Assembly (NCBI RefSeq): GCF_047948215.1
Contig: NC_134465.1
Span: 50,251,946 to 50,315,945, forward strand
Length of the DNA: 64,000 nt
DNA from: Lycorma delicatula
Taxonomy: Eukaryota > Arthropoda > Insecta > Hemiptera > Fulgoridae
Direction of reading: 5' to 3'
Under the pieces are notes generated by a model. That model was not told the origin of the DNA. It made no database searches and saw nothing but the letters and a program-made list of their open reading frames with translations. A program made the position numbers and the translations under genes. Shown piece by piece: positions 1-11,240 of the stretch (position 1 is the stretch's first letter; each line of letters begins with the position of its first letter).

Positions 1-1167
1 TAAATTACTTTTTTTTTACGTTTAAAATTTAGCATAATTACTTATAATATAGGTGCGTACTTCAATAAATTACGCTAGCCGCTTTAATACTATGATTATA
101 TTAACTAAATTATACGTTAAGAAAATATTTTTTCATATTGGTTCAACAAATAATTATACTGGTTCTATTAATCTATATTATTTATTTGTATATGCTTGTT
201 CATTTTATAATTTATTAGCCCTTTTTTATTTTACACATGAACAATATTATGTGCATAATATAAATGTAAATATTGCCGGTTGCTTTATATATATATATAT
301 ATGTAATAAAAAGTAATAATAATAAAACAAATAACAATAAAAATGGCACCTATAATTAATAATTTATACCGTATTATACTTACCTAGATATTAGGACCTA
401 CCGCAAAATAATAATTCGCTTGTATTATTTTATATACATTATTAAACTGTAACATTCTTATGTTACAAGATAGTTAACGGCTCATAAAGAATTAGAAAGT
501 AAATTAAACATATATATTTATATTATCTACATAAAAAAAAATTATCCCTGTAATATGTAAGATTTATAATTATATAAGCGATTTGTTTGTCTTATTTTTT
601 CTTTTTTTTTACTAATTATAATTTAATAATTTACATTTCACTTGATATTAAAATCTTAGAATTTTATTTTGCATATGTTTATGAATATAATCTAATAAAA
701 GAAAACTCAAAATTAACCCCCCCCACCCTGAAAAGAAACTGCTGAAAAAGCATGATTATAAATTTCTTTCTCAAATCGTGATAAACCACAAAAAATTATT
801 CCAAAAAAACAATTTAGATAAAGTATAGAAACATAAATGTAAAAATCCTGTTTAAACATCTAGAAAAAATAATCGGAAAAAAAAACAAGGCAGCTTTAGA
901 AATTTAAGAATTACTCGTAAAATTACAAAAATTAAATTTCGTAAGTAATGAGATAAATCTACAAAAAAAAAAATCTTATTATAAACGGAAAACTGAGGTA
1001 TTACAGTAATATAATCAGACCTTATACGACATTGAAAAAACAAAAAAATAGTTCTAGAAAATTTCCTTAAAATAAAAAGGAAAATCCTAAGGAAACTCTA
1101 TGGTCCCAGAGAAACAAAAAAAAAAAACAGTTCAGAGAAAATTAAAGGAGAAATTTATAAAACTCAA
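1..1167. other. AT-rich spacer, no gene seen
   Basis: This stretch has short homopolymer and TA runs and a run of about nine C residues near 718-727. The short open frames are AT-rich and resemble no protein family I recognise. I see no transposon end here. Confidence 0.6.
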
Positions 1168-1686
1168 TAAGATTTTAGTTTTTTTTGTCTTCAGTCATTT
1201 GACTGGTTTGATGCAGCTCTCCAAGATTCCCTATCTAGTGCTAGTCGTTTCATTTCAGTATACCCTCTACATCCTACATCCCTAACAATTTGTTTTACAT
1301 ATTCCAAACGTGGCCTGCCTACATAATTTTTTCCTTCTACCTGTCCTTCCAATATTAAAGCCACTATTCCAGGATGCCTTAGTAATGTGGCCTATAGGCC
1401 ACATTACTAAGGCTGTCTCTTCTTTTAACTATATTTTTCCAAATGCTTCTTTCTTCATCTATTTGCCGCAATACCTCTTCATTTGTCACTTTATCCACCC
1501 ATCTGATTTTTAACATTCTCCTGTAGCACCGCATTTCAAAAGCTTCTAATCTTTTCTTCTCAGATACACCGATCGTCCAAGTTTCACTTCCATATAAAGC
1601 GACACTCCAAACATATACTTTCAAAAATCTTTTCCTGACATTTAAACTAATTTTTGATGTAAAAAAATTATTTTTAAGATTTTAGT
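1168..1686 (-). mobile_element. RTE-like LINE copy A, 5'-truncated, with target-site duplication
   Basis: This is the shortest of seven copies of one non-LTR retrotransposon family. Its 3' end (T-run, then the complement of CAGTCAAATGACTGAAGAC) lies at about 1180-1215. It keeps only the C-terminal tail of the ORF2 protein, with motifs such as LYGSETWT, RLEAFEMRCYRRMLKIRW and VTNEEVLRQIDEE. The 12-bp sequence TAAGATTTTAGT flanks it exactly at 1168-1179 and 1675-1686, so both edges are known. Inside, at 1376-1413, a perfect 38-bp palindrome replaces the normal sequence. The assignment to the RTE (BovB-like) clade rests on the LYG-ETW tail and is an inference. Confidence 0.9.
1376..1413. repeat. 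Perfect 38-bp palindrome inside LINE copy A
   Basis: The sequence from GCCTTAGTAATGTGG to CCACATTACTAAGGC reads identically on both strands. Other copies of the LINE have a plain GCCTTAGTATGTGGCCTATAAG here, so the palindrome arose in this copy as a local inverted duplication. Confidence 0.95.
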
Positions 1687-1716
1687 AACCATAGTTAAGA
1701 AAACCATATTAACATT

Positions 1717-1800
1717 CCTCGAACATCACAAATTTAACTTTTCTGTTCTGTTTTATGTTGCTCACTCTGTATTTATAGTTCATATTATGCTAACAGTTTC
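1717..1800 (+). repeat. Transposon-end fragment, shared with 23390-23470
   Basis: The segment ending TATGTTGCTCACTCTGTAT followed by AGTTCATATTATG is nearly repeated at 23400-23460, just after a mariner-type transposase relic. It therefore looks like one terminal repeat of a Tc1/mariner-type element, with TA next to ACAGAGTGAGC on the other strand. Confidence 0.55.
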
Positions 1801-1854
1801 ATGTATGACATTTATATTTATATACATGTCATACATGAACATGTGCTAACATGT

Positions 1855-2110
1855 ATATTTATATATATATATATACAAAGTCTGTTTGTATATACAAATA
1901 AATATACAAAGTCTGTTTGTATATTTGTTTGTTTCGTAAATATTTCGACACCGGCGTCACCTAGCGGTTATAGTTTTTTTCAGAAATTTGTCTTTTCACA
2001 TAACTAAATTATATTCTGAGTATGAGCCAAATCGGACCATAAATACAATTTTTCCAAATATATCAACCTCAGCGCCATCTAGCGGGTCCATTTTTTGCAG
2101 AGGTAGGTAA
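1855..2110 (-). mobile_element. Helitron-type repeat fragment (family W)
   Basis: This is an internal piece of the Helitron-like family that is complete at 40253-40975 and 58569-59768. It shares blocks such as ATCTAGCGGGTCCATTTTT and the run of TTTGTTTGTTTCG. Both ends of the element are missing and it carries no coding sequence. Confidence 0.7.
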
Positions 2111-2700
2111 AAGAAGAATTTCAAAACCTAAAGATAAAAAAACGAAGACCGTTTACATAAAAAGAAGTTTAAGGAAATTTATAACGCAACGGTTCTTGTG
2201 GATGAAGAAAAAGGAATACCATAACAAAATGGATAAAAGAACAAAAATAGGTATATTTCCGAGAAAATGAAAGAAATATGGAAAAGAAACAAAAAAATAA
2301 ATGTTCTTTAAGGGCCGTAGCGTCTATGGAGTGGTCAGTAGACAGTGTAAAAGAAATACTGATTTCCAGTAGTTTTCAAAAGACAACTGTGAAGTCACAT
2401 AAAAAGGTTTTAAATTATACAACAAAGTAGTTATGTAAATAATGCAAAAAATGAAATCTGAAAAACCTGTTTAAAGGGGCAATCTTCTAAAGATGTGTAA
2501 TTAATATTGATTCCACCCTTTTTTATTCAAATTCTTTTCCCGGATAGATCTATTGTTGATAGGAACGTTGTAAAAATTTCGGATGTCATGATTTTTTTCA
2601 AATATGTACGTTTCAAGACCCCACCATAGTTACTTTAAAAGTTATAAAAATTTTTGGAAGTTATATGTATATCCAAAAAAATTATACAATTTTTTCGTCA
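2110..2700. other. Spacer, nothing recognised
   Basis: AT-rich sequence with no open frame of interest and no repeat copy that I could match elsewhere in the window. Confidence 0.5.
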
Positions 2701-3005
2701 AATTGTATCTTCGATGACAATACATGCTGTATTGTCATCGAAGTTACATACGTGTACAAAATTTCATTAATTTTCATACGATAGATCAAAACATGATGAA
2801 AGTTACTTTCATCATGGATCAAAAGATATAGCAGTTGCAAGATTTGATTATTCCTAAAGCGAGTTAAATTAAAGCTTTTAATAAATAAAAACAATTAATA
2901 TGTAATCGAATTGAACGTAAAGTGGACGACATGAAAACAGACATAAAATAACATTAATTTTCTGCCGTAACTCGGCTATTAAACGATCTTAAAAAATAAA
3001 ATGTC
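2700..3005 (+). repeat. Dispersed repeat (family Y) with two short hairpins
   Basis: Positions 2728-2900 match 25390-25515, sharing TGTATTGTCATCGAAG and AAAGATATAGCAGTTGCAAG. Positions 2910-3005 match 41640-41760, sharing GAACGTAAAGTGGA and AAACAGACATAAAA. Two near-perfect hairpins lie here: 2709-2743 (16-bp arms, 3-nt loop) and 2792-2816 (11-bp arms, 3-nt loop). The second is absent from the related copy at 25 kb. Confidence 0.75.
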
Positions 3006-4320
3006 GTTTACAATTTTATTGTAATTTTTTTGGATATCACTGCGTTTTGTTAGATTACTCTTTTATTTTTTTATGAATTATTGATTATTATCTTATGGAA
3101 TTATTATTAAAATTTATTACCTTTCTAGATCAAACAAATATACATTTTTTTTGGATTTCTCGGCCATTTTTTATGTTGATAGTCATATCATTCTCTTCAT
3201 ACCATATTTTTCCTTTTTTTAATAAAACTAGTATAATCACCTTCACAAATCGAAGATCCGTGATGTAATATTGTACCTATTATTTTGTAAGTGTAACCCT
3301 TGATTTTTATCGTATCAGTGGACACAATTTTTATATTATTACCAAATTAACTTTGTTTATTTCTCCATCAATTAGTTCAAATAGTTCTAATTGTACAATA
3401 AACATTTTTTGTACTTTACTTAGTACTATCAAATACTGCTACCTAGCGGCGCGATTTGGTACCATACTCCTACTGTTCGTGTTTTTTGTGTTTTATTATC
3501 AATTTAGCAGTTATAATCTCTTGTAAACTTATACTTTTTTAATATTTTTTTTAATGAAATGATGAGAATGAAAAAAATTGGTTCATCTTCAGTACTTTCA
3601 TTTACTATTAAAACAAGTTGTAGTATATTTTCTATTAAATTTTATTATTTCAAGTACATTATCGTTCACGATTTTGTACGCTACCTAGTACTATCAAGTA
3701 CCGCTACCTAAAGGCGCGATTCATAAAGCCAGTTTTTTGGGGGTAAAAGTGACGTATTCGAGTCCCGCGGTTCATCAAATGGAAGAAAAACGTTGTCTAA
3801 CAAAATTCTAGGTATTTTTTGAAAGTATTATTTATTACAAATCTAATTGAACTGAAATATAATGGTTTCGTACTTATTTTTTTATTTTTTTCTTCTAATT
3901 TCATTTCACTTTTAGGTTAGTTCATGTTCGTTGTCTTCATCGTGCCGTCCGGTTCTTCTGCGGACTCTCACTGGCGAAGTTCGACCGAACATCTTGATAC
4001 ATACGTTTGTTGGCCTGTATGTTGATTAACTCCGGACAGGGTCAACATATATTCTTCAAAATAGGCTAAACAAAAGTTCTATATGTGGGACATAAAATTT
4101 GAAAATGTAATGATACTAAATTTAAAAAAAAAGAAAGAATTATTGCTATTTTATTATTTTTGAATAGTAATCGTAGAAAAATGAGCTTTAATGCGATGAA
4201 ATAACTTCAATAATTCCAAAATTTAAGTAGATTGGTTTTAAAAATAGAAGGGTTAAAGTACTCAATATTATTTTTAAACACGTTTTGACTCGTATCTCGA
4301 AAAGCCGTTGAAATAATATT
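3006..4320. other. Spacer with a short internal duplication
   Basis: The only structure seen is a short direct repeat: about 35 bp around 3418-3455 (TTAGTACTATCAAATACTGC, then a GGCGCGATT block) recurs with changes at 3686-3725. A modestly GC-richer patch at 3930-4040 matches nothing I know. No gene is supported. Confidence 0.5.
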
Positions 4321-4324
4321 TAGC

Positions 4325-4660
4325 TCCATATACAGAATGTATCACGAAGTTCTTTAGGGACTTTCGTAACCTATTCTACTTGTGAAAATAATGGAAAAAG
4401 TTCAATGTAAACATACGTCCTAAAATGCTTCGTTTACGATTTACGGCTAGTGAAAGATTTCGCTCAGATTTCAACAAAAAAATGAGGTCGTACTGAAATT
4501 TTTAGGATGTTAATTAACGGCCAGAATTACTGATTTCTTACGGTTTTACCTGAATAAAAACCGAAAATAAAATAGAATCAAGAACCGTATCTGCAGTAGT
4601 GTATCAGAAATCTGGGGGGAAAACCAATAAATTATGATTAAGTTGTGGATGTTAAAATGG
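4325..4660 (+). repeat. Dispersed repeat, family U
   Basis: This begins with TACAGAATGTATCACGAAG and matches 21270-21690 closely. It matches the two diverged units at 22262-22870 and, on the other strand, 10930-11215 less well. Shared blocks include CCTAAAATGCTTCGTTT, TGAAAATAATGGAAAAAGTT and ACCGTATCTGCAGTAGT. It is non-coding. Because the 22-kb units lie just before a transposase relic, I infer that family U derives from the terminal region of a Tc1/mariner-type element. Confidence 0.75.
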
Positions 4661-4818
4661 ATGTTATGTTAGCTGCTATCTCAGTTGTCGAGCATTATAG
4701 TAACCTGGATCTGACATTTTTTTATTAAAAATTTCAATTTTTTTTACGGATGTCAAATAGAATTCAATTTTTTCTTTTATTGGATATTCTGATATTTTTC
4801 ACAATTTTATTATAAATA

Positions 4819-5815
4819 CAGAGTGATTTTTTAGTCCTGTTACCCAATTTTAAATGTAATTTAAGAAAGGGAAATTTAGGTGGAATAAAAAATGTATTTG
4901 ATACTTACTAAAGAGATTTAATAAAAAGCTATTACTTACATAATTGTTAAAGAATATGCTCAAAATGCCCACCCCTTGCGGTTATACACACACGGACTCT
5001 TTTCAGCATATTAGCAGAAACCTTTTTAAGAATTACATTGTAAATATTCGTGATTAAATCTGTAATATTGACTTTAAGTTCATCAATTGGATTGTTCATG
5101 AGGATTGTTTTTGAAGGCCTCGGACTTAATATAGCCCCGCAAAAAGTAGTCAGTAGATGTGAGGTCTGGGGACCTTGGAGGCCATAAGCCCTTACTTATT
5201 ATTCGATCATCAAAGAACTCTTGCAGAAAATCCACGTTTTTTTCTCGAGGCGTGTGGCATGTAGCGCCGTCTTGCTGAAACCAGCAATACCGTTCTTGAG
5301 GTTCCAGGAGGGACACAAATTGGCGCACAATATTCCTGTATACTTCACCATTTACTGTCTGTTCGAAGAATACGGGTCCGACTATACGATGACGAGATAT
5401 CGCACACCACACACCAATTTATTCAGGATCCAAAGATTTGTCTTGTAAAGCGTTAGGATTTTCAACCGCCCAAATTCGACAGTTTTGACTGTTCACATAA
5501 CCGTCGAGATGGATCCAAGCTTCATCGCTAAAGAACACTGTGTTTAAAAATTCGATTCCGTTATCTTTTACGAGAGACCTAAACCGACGGCAATATTGCA
5601 ATCGCTTGTTTAAATCTGCAGGGTGAAGCTCTTGGACTAATCGTACGCGATACGGATACAATTTAAATTTTTTAGCAGCTTTCTGAATACTCGAATATGA
5701 CAAACCGACTTGCGAGGAAAGTGTTCGTAAACTTTTCCGTGGAGAATTGAGCAAAATTGTTTTCACATTCTCTAAAATGTCATCTGTCAAGTGAGTTTTT
5801 TGTCGCAAACACATT
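4819..5815 (-). mobile_element. Tc1/mariner-superfamily element M1, 5'-truncated
   Basis: The downstream end is intact: a TA dinucleotide at 4817-4818 followed by CAGAGTGATTTTTTAGTCC. The same terminal sequence bounds element M2 at 35397-36673. Homology to M2 stops near 5815, so the transposon's own left end and the DNA-binding N-terminus are missing. M1 and M2 are close relatives in opposite orientations, 30 kb apart. Confidence 0.88.
5083..5814 (-). pseudogene. Transposase of M1 (DDE/D type), one nonsense codon and a frame-disrupted end
   Basis: One reading frame runs through this region, with a single stop at about 5419 where M2 has AAA (Lys). The first catalytic Asp lies in FSDEAWIHLDGYVNSQN, the second in WFQQDGATCHT and the third in WPPRSPDLTSTDYF. 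There are 34 residues between the second and third Asp, consistent with a DD34D arrangement. The protein lacks its helix-turn-helix N-terminus. Its C-terminus is altered after NNPH relative to M2, where the frame continues IDELKVNI. It cannot encode an active enzyme. Confidence 0.88.
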
Positions 5816-5905
5816 TTGAACTTAAAAGGTCAAGGGTATGAGGCTGTAGAGTAAGGTCACTTTCACATCTCGAGATTTCGGTTAATTAATTATATTTTTC
5901 TTAGG
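5816..5905 (-). repeat. Dispersed repeat, family Q (partial)
   Basis: The reverse complement matches 24480-24560 and 41170-41240, sharing a GAAATCTCGAGAT block and a CTACAG-CTCA block followed by TTTTAAGTT. It begins exactly where M1 is truncated, so the junction marks a deletion or replacement. Confidence 0.6.
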
Positions 5906-6069
5906 CACACTTAACAATTATATGAATTGTTATAATAGTTTATTATAATTGTTTTGTTTTATTATAATTGTTAATAACAACTAATAATAGTCATACAATA
6001 TTTTCAAAAAATAATTTTTGTAAAATCGCACACCCCAGTCCCAAAAAATACTGTTGTAATCGTCTTCTA

Positions 6070-6260
6070 TGTTGGGAAATCACAGGTGAATATTATATTG
6101 TGGATACCGGTGTTCTTTGATGAATGGGTTTCAATTAACCACTCATCTCAGGAATGGTCGACCTGAGACTGTACAAGACTACAATTTATTTAAATTCATA
6201 CATATCATTCTTTAAAGTAATTCCTTACGGTGGTTCCGATGGCTAAACAGAAAAATAATG
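6070..6260 (+). mobile_element. SINE family T fragment (3' part)
   Basis: This matches the body of the tRNA-derived SINE family seen complete at 26896-27185. Shared blocks are GTGGATACCGGTGTTCTTTG, TCAGGAATGGTCGACCTGAG and CATACATATCATTC. The tRNA-like head is missing. Confidence 0.75.
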
Positions 6261-6304
6261 GAAGAGGTCAGCGGTAGAATTAAATAAATTAACAATATTT
6301 AAAG

Positions 6305-6410
6305 TGTAAAAACGTAACTCGGTCTGGATGGGTCTTGAACTCAATCTCTCGATAGACTAGGTACCTGGTACGTTAAGCCTCGTCGTTATACCAGTCTACC
6401 GATGTACAAG
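6305..6410 (-). repeat. tRNA-like SINE head, diverged
   Basis: On the minus strand a possible A box (TAGACTGGTATAACG) is followed by a B-box-like GAGTTCAAGACC, at tRNA-like spacing. No clean acceptor stem can be drawn, so it is read as a relic and not a tRNA gene. Confidence 0.4.
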
Positions 6411-6610
6411 CGAAATTTATTCTATGTAAGTTGTGGGATTACATTAGTTTATTGCAGTTCGTCGCCACTAGGAACGCCACACCTGCGCGAATTATATAGG
6501 GTATTTGCACGCGGTTTAGTTAGAATCATTGAATTAATTAAACGAAAAAATATTATATTTAAACTTTTATGTGTATGCGTGTGTAAGCCGAGCATCAGGA
6601 AAAACATCCC

Positions 6611-6672
6611 ACAGTTGTAGGACTTTCCCGGAACGCGGTTTTAGCCGCGTTTCGGGAAAGTCCTACAACTGT
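6611..6672. repeat. Strong hairpin: 28-bp arms, 6-nt loop
   Basis: The left arm is 6611-6638, the loop TTTTAG, and the right arm 6645-6672. There is one mismatch, inside the CCCGGAACGCGG / CCGCGTTTCGGG part. The arms are much richer in GC than their surroundings. It fits a local inverted duplication. Confidence 0.95.
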
Positions 6673-7290
6673 ATTGTCAGCTTTTATGAAATCGGTACTA
6701 AATAAGAAATAAAACTTAATTTTCAAAATTAAAAACCCATCTGTACCTCTAATGTACTATATATTAATTATAATACTAAAGGCTGCATGATTTAAAAAAT
6801 AATTAATTAAAAGTCAATTGATTATAATTTGATTATAATCAATTTTATAATTGATTATTAAATAAATTGTTAAAGTAGAATGGATTCCATATTAAAATTA
6901 CAGTTCTTAGAATTTAAGTTAATTCTAGTTGACGTTGATTCCTTTTTTTAGATAAATTATATTCCTTTAACTATTTTTTTCCTATAAAAGTTCAAAGCTT
7001 GAACTAGTAGAAATAATAAAAAGTAAACTAGGAGTACATAATCAATTGTATACGAAAACATTAATCCATTACTGACTTGATTCATTCAGTCTTCTTTTAT
7101 TTCTTTTCTTTTTTTTTTTTAATAAACATTACCGATTATTCACGTCTAATTCCTTATTCAAACGTAATAAACTTGTAAGTAATTCAGTCCCATTATATCA
7201 GCTTGATTCAAGTACTGAATTCTAATGTTGCACGTTTGTATTACGTGTGCACGTAAGATTATTTAAACAGGAAGAATGCATTATGCTGAA
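6673..7290. other. AT-rich spacer
   Basis: No repeat copy, transposon end or coding region was recognised. The sequence is very AT-rich, with short TTAATTAA-like runs. Confidence 0.5.
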
Positions 7291-7299
7291 TCTCTCTCC

Positions 7300-7468
7300 A
7301 TTTACTTCTCTCTCTCTTTCTCTCTCTTCCATATATCCATCCATCACTACCACCCTCTTATATTTCCCTCCCCCTACTCTCTTAACTAACCGTATTCTTC
7401 TTAATTCAGTCTTTCTTTCTTCAATTCTTTAACTTAACCATTATTTTCTATCCAACCTTTCCGCCCCT

Positions 7469-7512
<44 letters not shown>

Positions 7513-7560
7513 TCTCTCTCTCTCTCACTCTAACTCTCTCTTTCTTTCTCTAGACACTCT
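7300..7560. repeat. (TC)n microsatellite region
   Basis: An interrupted pyrimidine tract. The purest TC run starts at about 7477, is broken by CACACACACA at 7502-7511 and continues to about 7560. Confidence 0.95.
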
Positions 7561-9040
7561 CTTTCTTTATCCTGACGTACTGTTCTTTGTTTTAATTTTT
7601 AATACAAATCCTTTTTTGTCTAAATATTCTATCCCTTTATAGTTATCTATTTATCTATTAGTAATTTATTTTTTTTTATTTTTCTCTCATTTACTAAATT
7701 TATAGATTAAGTTTTTTTTTGCTCCTTCTTATTATTACTATCTGATTTAAATACCAGTTTTGTATAAAATTTAATATGTAATTATTGTGTTGTTTTCCTT
7801 TTTTAAATGAATCGGTGAAGTTAATGTATTGTTTCACTAGAAAGGAATTCATTAACCTGTTGGTTTTTACTATTTATTCCAGTTTTTTTTTTTTTTTTAA
7901 GACTGTGATGTATGTAAAATTTCTGTGATATAAGAAAGACAAGTTAAAATTTATTTCTCTGAGAGTAATGGTTTTTTTTCCCCCTTTTTTTTACTACACG
8001 ACCAGTTTTGAAGAACATAATGAAGGTATCGGTAGGTTTGTCATGTTCATATACACTTTTTTTTTAGTAAGTTCGGCATGGTATGCTTGTTATTCTTAAT
8101 AATGGCTTTATAATTTTTGGTAGTGATTTGTGATTCATATTCAATTTGCCTGTAATAAAACGGTACAATACTTAATAGGTATAGTGTTTAACTTATTGGA
8201 GAAATAGAATGTCTTCCAAGTGTTCTCAAGCGTTCTATATAATAAGATAACAGATAAATTGATGATCGATCTTATATAAAAGAATTCTTATTGCGTTTAC
8301 CCAATAAAAAAATATTTTTTCTTTCAGTCCGAAGGATCTGCATTGTATTAGGAGAAATTCATCCAAAGCTTTTTCATACTACTTTACCGGCTATAGCGAC
8401 ATATACCGTTATAACACCTATAGCTATAACGGAAAAGTTTATATAGATCGGTAAAAAAATCTAAACAAATTGATCTTTTTTTAAGTTTTGTACCTTAAGG
8501 ATATTTAAAAAATTTTGTTTAACAACAAAAAAGTTTTAAATGAATTATAAGTAATCTGCGAAAAAAAATTATTCCAATGCTCCAAATCAAAAAAAAAGAA
8601 AAGAAATTTGTTCTACGGACGTTTGCGCGTATGTATATCTATGTAAGCTGCCCTGTATTTGGTCTTATAACTCTGGACTCCGTTAACCAATTTTCTTTAA
8701 ACTTTGTATACAAGTATTAACTTCGTAGAAAAATCTATTAAATTTTTTTTTAATTAGAAAACGGGATGGAGGTGTTTTACCAGAAAAAAATTTCAAATCT
8801 TTACTGGGGCATTTTAGTAAAATGTTTTTCTTACAGAAGTTGACGTTTTTTTTATTGAGACCAAACATTTGGGATTGGTTAACAAATAACTTATAAAACT
8901 AGTAATAATATAGAAATGAAAATTATCACTAATATTGATCAAAAAGATAAGTACAACGTTTCTAGTGTATAGAAAATGACTTACGGATCGTGCCATAATA
9001 TATACTCGCATATATATAATTATTTATTTTATTAGATCAA
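7561..9040. other. AT-rich spacer
   Basis: No coding sequence was recognised. Around 8340-8450 there are several imperfect CTATAGC / CCGTTATA motifs that can pair locally. I found no second copy of this stretch in the window. Confidence 0.5.
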
Positions 9041-9042
9041 CC

Positions 9043-10554
9043 AAAGTAGTATGACTTACCTTATTCCACTAAATATGCAGGAGCGCTTTCGCGATTTCAG
9101 ATTCATCATCAGATGCATTATATAGTCATCTCAAATTACATTATAAAATATAATAACTTATCAATCATTTATTTATTTTTTTTTTAAATATTTTTTTTTT
9201 GTCTTCAGTCATTTGACTGGTTTGATGCAGTTCTCCAATATTCCCCACCTAGTACCAGTCGTTTCATTTCGGTATATCCCCTACATCCTACATCCCTAAA
9301 AATTTGTTTTACATAATCTAAACGTTGTTTGCCTGCAAAATTTTTTCCATCTACATGTCCCTTCAATATTAAAGCGACTATTCCAGGAAGCCTTATAGGA
9401 AGGTAGGCTTATAGGAAGCCTATAAGTCTGTCTCTTCTTTTAACTATACTTTCCAAATGTTTCTCTCTTCATCAATTTTCCGCAACACCTCTTCATTTGT
9501 CACTTTATACACCCATCTGATTTTTAACATTCTCCTATAGCACCACATTTCAAAAGCTTCTAACCTTTTCTTCTCAGATACTCCGATGGTCCAAGTTTCA
9601 CTTCCATATAAAGCGACACTCCAAACATACACTTTCAAAAATCTTTTCCTGATATTTAAATTAATTTTTGATGTAAACAAATTATATTTCTTACTGAAGG
9701 CTCGTTTCGCTTGTGCTATTCGGAATTTTATATCGCTCCTGCTTCGTCCATCTTTAGTAATTCTACTTCCCAAATAACAAAATTCTTCTACCTCCATAAT
9801 CTTTACTCCTCCTATTTTCACATTCAGTGGTCCATCTTTGTTATTTCTACTACATTTCATTACTTTTGTTTTCTTCTTGTTTATTTTCATGCGGTAGTTC
9901 TTACGTAGGACTTCATCTATGCCGTTCTTGTTTCTTCTAAATCCTTTTTACTCTCGGCTAGAATTACTATATCATCAGCAAATCGTAGCATCTTCATCTT
10001 TTCACCTTGTACTGTTACTCCGAATCTAAATTGTTCTTTAACATCATTAACTGCTAGTTCCATGTAATGATTAAAAAGTAACGGAGACAGGATACACCCT
10101 GTTTTATATTTTTAAATATAAAACCTTTAAACTATTTTATTCAGTTAAATTAAAACCAAATTTAAAAATATGAAAAATTAAACATTAAAAATTAAATTTA
10201 AATAAAGTCAAAAATTAAATTTAAAATCAAATAAAAATAATTTTAATTAAAGCAGTTATGCATTTTATCCATTTAATTGAACTTACTTTACTTAGTAAAG
10301 TAAACATTTTTACAATTTAAATTTAATTAATTTTTAAATTTGGTTTTAGTTTTTAATTTAACTGAATAAAAGTTTCAAATAAAACGATTAAAGGTTTTAA
10401 ATTTAAAACAAAATAATTAATTGATTGATAAGTTATTATATTTTGTAAAGTTTGTAATGTAATTTTAGATGAATATATAATATAGCTGATGATGCTAATA
10501 AATCGCGAAAGCGCTCCTGCTTATGTAGTGGAATAATGTAAATCATCCTACTTT
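9043..10554. mobile_element. Fold-back MITE (long inverted repeat), interrupted by LINE copy B
   Basis: The outer left arm is 9043-9180. Its reverse complement recurs at 10420-10554 with only scattered changes, sharing GCAGGAGCGCTTTCGCGATT and AATAACTTATCAATCA. The inner arms continue at 10120-10285 and 10290-10415 (TTTATTCAGTTAAATTAAAA on one side, its complement on the other) and meet near a TTTACTTAGTAAA centre. Without the LINE the element is about 0.6 kb and almost entirely self-complementary. It has no transposase. The target duplication is unclear; the termini start near AAAGTAG. Confidence 0.85.
9181..10119 (-). mobile_element. RTE-like LINE copy B, 5'-truncated, inside the fold-back MITE
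   Basis: The 3' tail lies at about 9192-9215. Homology runs to about 10108, where it breaks off inside the RQGCSLSP region of the reverse transcriptase. The 11-bp TTTTTAAATAT flanks it at 9181-9191 and 10109-10119, though this is low-complexity and therefore weaker evidence than in other copies. The longest intact frame (9444-9890) covers MKINKKKTKVMKCSRNN through LYGSETWTIG to NEEVLRKIDEE. Near 9388-9426 the sequence is scrambled into partial repeats of CCTTATAGGAAG, at the same place as the palindrome in copy A. Confidence 0.88.
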
Positions 10555-10929
10555 ATTCTGTACTGTGATTAATGTAATATAATAAATATATTTGTATATA
10601 GTACAGAGAAGAATGATTCTTATAAGAATTGATTTTAAACATATATATATCGGCCAAACAATAAATTGTAAAAATAGGTACAAGTATATAGCTGCTACAA
10701 GATTGAATCAGGCAAATATGCATATTTTGAACACGGGATATGAAAATAATGTAATCGATAAAACTCTGAAGATAAAACAGTTTGTAATAAATTCTATTAT
10801 ATGAATGCATGGAAATGTTTACAAACATATAAAAATAAAAAAATTTCTTTTCAAAATATTTTCTTAAAATTAAATTCTCTACAAGTATTTTTATATTAAA
10901 TCTTCCGCATTTATAAGTCATTTAACAAA
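10555..10929. other. AT-rich spacer
   Basis: Overlapping AT-rich open frames occur on both strands, but neither resembles a protein family and there is no codon bias. I see no gene. Confidence 0.5.
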
Positions 10930-11240
10930 GCTATTGTATTCCAAACCTAAAAATTTTGTTTTTCGATACCGAATTTTGTGTTTTACATCGGATATCTTAA
11001 AAAATACTGAAGTTACAGTTCTGGGACCTATTTTTTTCTTATTTCCTGGGTCAAATTACATAAGAAATTACCAACTTTACTTCTTAATTTGGATCCCAAA
11101 AATTACAGTAGGGCTTCTTTTTATTAGAAAAGTTGAAATCCGGGCGAAATCTTTCGCTAGCCATGCTAGCCTATTCTGAAGCAAAGCGTTCTAGTGAATG
11201 ACTTTTTTTTCATTATTTTCATCAGTAAAATGCAGGACAC
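10930..11240 (-). repeat. Dispersed repeat, family U, minus orientation
   Basis: The reverse complement contains AAATAGGTCCCAGAACTGT and a TTAAGATATCCGATGTAAAAC block, as at 22680-22725. It also carries the GCTAGCGAAAGATTTCGCCC block of the other copies. It is non-coding. Confidence 0.65.

Noticed and set aside
6611..6672. Intrinsic transcription terminator
   Set aside because: The genome is eukaryotic, there is no gene upstream, and no T-run follows the stem.
10553..10921. 122-codon minus-strand frame as a membrane protein
   Set aside because: The hydrophobic look comes from AT-rich codons (Ile, Tyr, Phe, Lys). There is an overlapping frame on the other strand and no family match.
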